NCBI RefSeq assembly: GCF_030403505.1
Contig: NZ_JAUEMJ010000003.1
Location: 62,001-126,000 of the forward strand
DNA from: Glycomyces tritici
GTDB lineage: Bacteria > Actinomycetota > Actinomycetes > Mycobacteriales > Micromonosporaceae
Length of the DNA: 64,000 nt
Reading direction: 5' to 3'
Shown here: piece by piece, positions 62,911-64,000 of the stretch
How positions within the stretch are numbered: position 1 is the first letter of the stretch
How the letters are laid out: each line of letters begins with the position of its first letter
Position numbers and translations under genes: made by a program
Notes under the pieces: generated by a model
Told to the model about the DNA's origin: nothing
What the model saw: the letters and a program-made list of their open reading frames with translations, nothing else
The model's database searches: none

Positions 62911-63328
62911 GCCGCCTCGACCGCTAGAGCGCCTCGCGCCCAAGCAAGTCGAGTTGACCGGACGTCCCGAACGCGCCGACCCGCTCCAGCGAGCCGAGCC
63001 CACTGACATCCGCGGCCCCGGGCGCATCCCGGTGGCCGCCCGCACCCGCAGACCGCTGACCGACCCGGGGCGGAGCCCTGTCCACCGACAGTCCACATTG
63101 CACGGTCGTCGTGCCTGAACATCGAGGTGAAACCGTGTTCGACCTTGGAATGGTGCTCACGCTCTTCCCGCCGCCGCGCCCCCTGTCGCCGGACCTGTCG
63201 CCATGTCAGGTCGATGTCAGCGCCGTGTCAGCAGCCCCGGCCAAAGTACTCACATGCCCGGCGAGGGAAACCGAACCGGCCGATCCTCCCAACGACGCAG
63301 ACCACGAAGACCCCCGAAAGCAGGAATC
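62911..63328. other. Intergenic region before the ABC exporter
   Basis: About 420 bp with no credible gene; the ORF of 73 residues at 63111 is low-complexity. It contains GACCTG/CAGGTC inverted arms (63192-63197 and 63207-63212) and three TGTCAG units spaced 11 bp apart, probably operator sequence for the ABC operon. Confidence 0.55.
63204..63231 (+). promoter_or_regulatory. Three TGTCAG direct repeats at 11-bp spacing
   Basis: TGTCAG occurs at 63204-63209, 63215-63220 and 63226-63231. The exact 11-bp period (one helical turn) resembles tandem half-sites of OmpR-type response regulators. They lie 98 bp before the ABC ATPase start. Confidence 0.5.
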
Positions 63329-64000
63329 ATGACCACCAAGCCGATCGCGATCGAAGCCCGCAACCTCACCAAGTCCTACGGCGAGAAGTCCGTCCTCGGC
63401 GGCGTCGACATCTCCGTCCCCGAAGGCACCATCTTCTCCCTGCTCGGCCCCAACGGCGCCGGCAAGACGACGACGGTCAACATCCTCACGACCCTGATCC
63501 CCGCCAGCGGCGGCGACGCGTTCATCCACGGCAACCACGTCGTGGGCGACGCCGACGCGGTGCGCGGCAGCATCGGCGTCACCGGCCAGTTCGCGGCCGT
63601 CGACGGCCTGCTCACCGGCCGCGAGAACCTCCACCTCATGGGGCGCCTGCACCACCTGGGCAAGGCGGAGACCAAGCGCCGCACCGAGGACCTGCTGGAG
63701 CGGTTCGACCTCGTCGAGGCGGCGAAGCGCGCCCCGGCCACCTACTCGGGCGGCATGAAGCGCCGCCTCGACATCGCGATGTGCCTCATGGGCGACCCGA
63801 AGGTGATCTTCCTGGACGAGCCGACCACCGGCCTCGACCCGGCCGGGCGCCGCGTCGTCTGGTCGATCATCCGCGATCTCGTCAAGGGCGGCACCACGAT
63901 CTTCCTGACCACGCAATACCTGGAGGAGGCCGACGAGCTGGCCGACAGGATCGCGGTCCTCGACGGCGGCAAGATCGTCGCCGAGGGCACGCCCGAGGAG
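63329..64000 (+). CDS. ABC transporter ATP-binding protein, DrrA-like (3' cut by window)
   Basis: The first 224 residues are seen; the gene runs past the window. Walker A LLGPNGAGKTTTVNILTTL, Q-loop GVTGQFAAVD, signature YSGGMKRRLDIAMCLM, Walker B VIFLDEPTTGLDP and H-loop-equivalent position occupied by Q (TTQYLEEADELAD), as in the DrrA family of drug-export ATPases. A permease gene is expected next. ATG 63329 follows AGGAATC, about 40 bp past the direct-repeat region. Exports hydrophobic drugs or lipids by homology. Confidence 0.93.
   Translation, partial: MTTKPIAIEARNLTKSYGEKSVLGGVDISVPEGTIFSLLGPNGAGKTTTVNILTTLIPASGGDAFIHGNHVVGDADAVRGSIGVTGQFAAVDGLLTGRENLHLMGRLHHLGKAETKRRTEDLLERFDLVEAAKRAPATYSGGMKRRLDIAMCLMGDPKVIFLDEPTTGLDPAGRRVVWSIIRDLVKGGTTIFLTTQYLEEADELADRIAVLDGGKIVAEGTPEE

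Noticed and set aside
63111..63332. 73-codon open frame before the ABC ATPase
   Set aside because: Low-complexity, Pro/Ala rich, and overlaps the ATPase start and the direct repeats; better explained as regulatory DNA.

Overview
The window is high-GC (about 70% G+C, codon third positions dominated by G/C), densely coded bacterial DNA from an actinomycete. Evidence includes an acyl-CoA carboxylase beta subunit with its small epsilon partner, a Mec/CysO/CysM cysteine pathway next to murI and a nicotinate phosphoribosyltransferase (as around Rv1330c-Rv1339 of Mycobacterium), a HelR-type RNA polymerase remodeller, a SepX/GlpR-like divisome protein and egtD. A Glycomyces/Stackebrandtia-like organism would fit, but the genus cannot be fixed from the sequence alone. 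The content looks chromosomal; I see no phage, IS element, CRISPR array, rRNA or convincing tRNA.

Layout. 1-1357: end of a succinate dehydrogenase operon (flavoprotein fragment, iron-sulfur subunit). 1358-2220: ohrR and an ohr gene that has lost its 3' end, with an OhrR palindrome. 2228-3358: divergent TetR regulator and small membrane protein with twin operators. 3485-6830: ychF, an SDR, a hypothetical gene and a MutT-like Nudix enzyme. 6851-10200: a D-amino-acid degradation group (DSD1-like dehydratase, RidA, N-acyl-D-amino-acid deacylase). 11481-17941: a carbohydrate locus with a binding protein and two permeases diverging from a ROK regulator, an SDR and a galactonate-dehydratase-like enolase-superfamily enzyme. 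18702-21416: large secreted subtilase. 22491-26342: rmuC, ispH, xseA and xseB. 27359-32575: PfkB kinase, egtD, phosphatase, methyltransferase, lysoplasmalogenase and a frameshifted membrane gene. 32579-37907: HelR, GNAT, DUF2306/MerR pair and a sulfotransferase. 38697-45327: amidohydrolase/GntR pair, maf (abutted by a 7-bp tandem repeat), accE, NYN protein, acyl-CoA carboxylase beta and birA. 45386-50421: HTH protein, PH-domain protein, GtrA and a giant membrane-tethered sigma factor. 50801-57825: SepX-like protein, trmB, dGTPase, DUF3352 protein, MBL phosphodiesterase and murI. 58066-61353: cysM, cysO and mec diverging from pncB. 61453-64000: Spo0M, EXLDI protein and the start of a DrrA-type ABC ATPase cut by the window edge.

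The most notable items are: the 889-residue sigma factor that carries its own zinc finger, membrane segments and a long extracellular region; the heptamer repeat at the end of maf that leaves it without a nearby stop; CysO ending in Gly-Gly-Met beside its processing protease; truncated ohr; two further likely frame or stop lesions (31718-32336 and the MerR gene); and a strong tendency for genes to start 6-9 nt after a TANNNT box, i.e. leaderless transcription.
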